Below are positions 8,782 through 10,617 of a DNA stretch of 10,617 nt, one piece after another. The stretch is from Acanthaster planci (taxonomy: Eukaryota; Echinodermata; Asteroidea; Valvatida; Acanthasteridae), in NCBI RefSeq assembly GCF_001949145.1, contig NW_019092005.1, positions 1 to 10,617 of the forward strand. Direction: 5' to 3'. Position 1 is the first letter of the stretch, and each line of letters starts with the position of its first letter. A program made the position numbers and the translations under genes. The notes under the pieces were generated by a model. The model made no database searches. It had not been told where the DNA came from and saw nothing but the letters and a program-made list of their open reading frames with translations.

Positions 8782-9082
8782 AAAAACAAATCAAAGGAAT
8801 TTCTATTGATTTTTTCGGAAATTGTGTTAGTTTACTCTGAAATGCCTATAGTAACACCTTAAAGCCACAGATCCCCTCATTCCAATGGTATGTTATTCAT
8901 TCACACATGGCCATGGATGGCTGAATAATTATTATTTGTGGGTTATAAGACAAAGAGGCCTTGTGACCAAGTTTCAGTTGAAACGCCAGCAGATGTCCTA
9001 CTCAGTTCTCCCTCTCTCCAATGAAATGTTTGCAATGAATAGGTCAGATGTGTTCCAATTGCAGTTAGGTGTATCATGATAT
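8782..9082 (+). repeat. Inverted repeat, left arm
   Basis: This arm pairs with 9315-9603 on the other strand. The outer edge is blurred: the core match begins at 8798, and a weaker AAAAAC-rich match reaches about 8782. The inner edge is GCAGTTAGGTGTATCATGAT (9061-9080), opposite 9316-9340. About 10 nt near 9051-9060 have no partner. Confidence 0.78.
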
Positions 9083-9314
9083 AATATTTATATGGTTGGC
9101 TGGAGGACCACGGTCAGGATATCTTCCTTGGAATAATTTTTGCACTATCTTTAAATTTTTGGGTACGAGCGTACTCAGTCACCATAAATACTCTCTTCTC
9201 TGTAGTCAACCGAACCATCATGGACAATAATGGTAACTTTATGAGCGAAATAAAACACTTGTTTTTTGTAGGCCTAAAATCCCCACAAAGTAAATCATTA
9301 CAATCATTAATTAA

Positions 9315-9603
9315 GATACGTAATGATTCACCTGACCTGCATCTGGCCCATTCATAAAAAACATTTCATAGGAGAGCAGGAAGCTGAATAGAATTTATGC
9401 TGGTGTTTCAAGTAAAACGTGGTCCCAAGCCCTCTTTGTCTCATTGCCCCCGAAGATTGTTTAACCATCCATGACTGTGTGTGAATAAAATTAACATATC
9501 ATTGGAAAGAGGGGATCTGTGACTTTCAGGTGCCACGAGGCAATTTGGTGTAAAACTAACACAATCTTTGAAAAAATCAATAGAAATTTGGTTGAGTTTT
9601 TAT
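9315..9603 (-). repeat. Inverted repeat, right arm
   Basis: Read on the minus strand this arm follows the left arm from AATTTCTATTGATTTTTTC (9588-9570) inward to GCAGGTCAGGTGAATCATTA (9340-9321). Its middle section, around 9360-9480, carries the most substitutions and indels against the left arm. Confidence 0.78.
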
Positions 9604-10617
9604 ACGCTCTGTATAACAGTTATGAGAATTATATTACAAATGAGGAATATTGTGCTGAAACATTTTCAAAATATTGAGAAACTGGAAATGTTTACATAAA
9701 TTCTGCTGATGCAGACTGATTATGTATGGGAAATGCTTTTTATGTGATGAATGTTTACAGGATAGCCATGTTTTCTCTTTCAAAATTATATATTAAAAAT
9801 TATGACATTATTTATGCAACAGTTACATTGCAAGTATTAATTGACAATTTGGCATAATTATAAGAATATAGATCTAAGTAATAGTTTCAAATAATCAAAT
9901 ATTTCAAATTATTTAATTAGAGAATCCAGAAATTACCCACAATGAATTTTATGATTTATGATGTAAATTTGCTAGTTATACAATAAGGCTAATACATGAG
10001 CTTATAGCGCATCTGATGTATCTGCGTAAAACAAGAATTTGGAAGAAATGGACTGGATTATTCTTCCAAACAAGGCCACCATTATCCAGGAGCTGCTGAA
10101 CAGACAATCTTATTTCTGCTTTTTAGCTCCGCTCACCATTTTGCCAGCACAATTTTCTGCTTACCAGCTCAGTTAGACAAGAAAATGGACATTTCCGAAT
10201 TCACTTACAATTTCCAACTTAAGAACTTCATGACTGAAAGCTAATTTTTGTACCTGAACAAAAAGGAATGTTTCTGATTTTCTGACTTTTAGTCACAAAA
10301 GTTCAAATTAGTTTTTACAGCTTTTTGCGGAAATTACATTCTGTGCATTCGAATAACCTGAATGTTTGTTAAACGTTTACATGTGATAAAATGTATTAAG
10401 TATTCAAATGAAATGACCAAGTATTCATTAAACGCTTCGGATCTTATAGAGCAACATACGTCACCTTCTTCCATAACTCAGATCAACGTGTATTGCGAAA
10501 TGGATCAATGTTTGAGCTGTTTACTACTTTCTTTAAATGACCTATTATTGAGCAAGACAACAATCACAGCAACAATTACAGAAAGCAGTCATCTTTTTCA
10601 TTAATGGTACTCCCAAC
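9604..10617. other. AT-rich sequence, no recognised feature
   Basis: Very AT-rich around 9780-10000 with short A/T runs. The plus-strand open frame at 10362-10604 has no domain or splice context and looks like chance. No exon, RNA gene or promoter could be supported. Confidence 0.5.

Larger units (their letters stand above)
8782..9603. mobile_element. Long inverted-repeat element, foldback or MITE-like
   Basis: Two arms of about 290-300 bp in opposite orientation flank a spacer of about 230 bp (9083-9314). Perfectly matched blocks are 8798-8816 with 9570-9588 (19 of 19), 8866-8878 with 9509-9521 (13 of 13) and 8948-8957 with 9432-9441. The remaining matches run in the correct inverted order between them, broken by small indels. 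Identity judged by eye is roughly 70-75 percent, so it is old. The element has no transposase-like frame, and I could not find a target-site duplication at its ends. It could be one non-autonomous foldback element, or two copies of one dispersed repeat inserted in opposite directions. Confidence 0.75.

Noticed and set aside
8213-9079. Open frames at 8213-8395, 8352-8639 (minus) and 8885-9079 (plus)
   Set aside because: They are short, in AT-rich or inverted-repeat DNA, with no domain or splice context.
10362-10604. 80-codon plus-strand frame
   Set aside because: No domain, signal or family resemblance; its length is expected by chance.

Overview
The window is eukaryotic and almost certainly animal DNA. 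Its one confident gene is a plexin (semaphorin receptor) on the minus strand, split by introns with GT/AG ends. I find no operons, ribosome-binding sites or prokaryotic genes. Plexins point to a metazoan. The AT-rich, compact-intron style would suit an invertebrate, but I cannot name the phylum.

Positions 1-3730 (minus strand) hold the 5' part of the plexin gene. Five exons can be joined by eye with compatible splice phases: 3666-2542 (coding part of a 3730-2542 exon), 1381-1267, 1002-917, 606-481, and 36 to the window edge. Together they encode 496 residues: a signal peptide, the whole semaphorin (sema) domain, and the first cysteine of the PSI domain. The gene continues off the left edge. 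Only the first and fourth exons stand out as long open frames. The others were found from the plexin family pattern plus splice signals. The end of the sema domain reads more like plexin B than plexin A.

Just 3' of the first coding exon's donor site (2195-2530) the last ~150 bp of that exon occurs twice more, each copy ending in a recognisable donor site or its remnant. This makes a tandem triplication of an exon tail inside the first coding intron. The nearer copy stays in frame for about 50 codons before a stop. The farther copy is decayed.

The 5' end of the exon at 3730 is a splice acceptor, so the gene has at least one more upstream exon and its promoter is not located. Much or all of 3731-10617 could therefore be intron. 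In it I can support one strong structure: a long, diverged inverted repeat (arms about 8782-9082 and 9315-9603, spacer ~230 bp) that looks like an old foldback/MITE-type element or two opposed repeat copies. A possible decayed coding stretch lies at 7413-7889. The rest shows nothing I can annotate.
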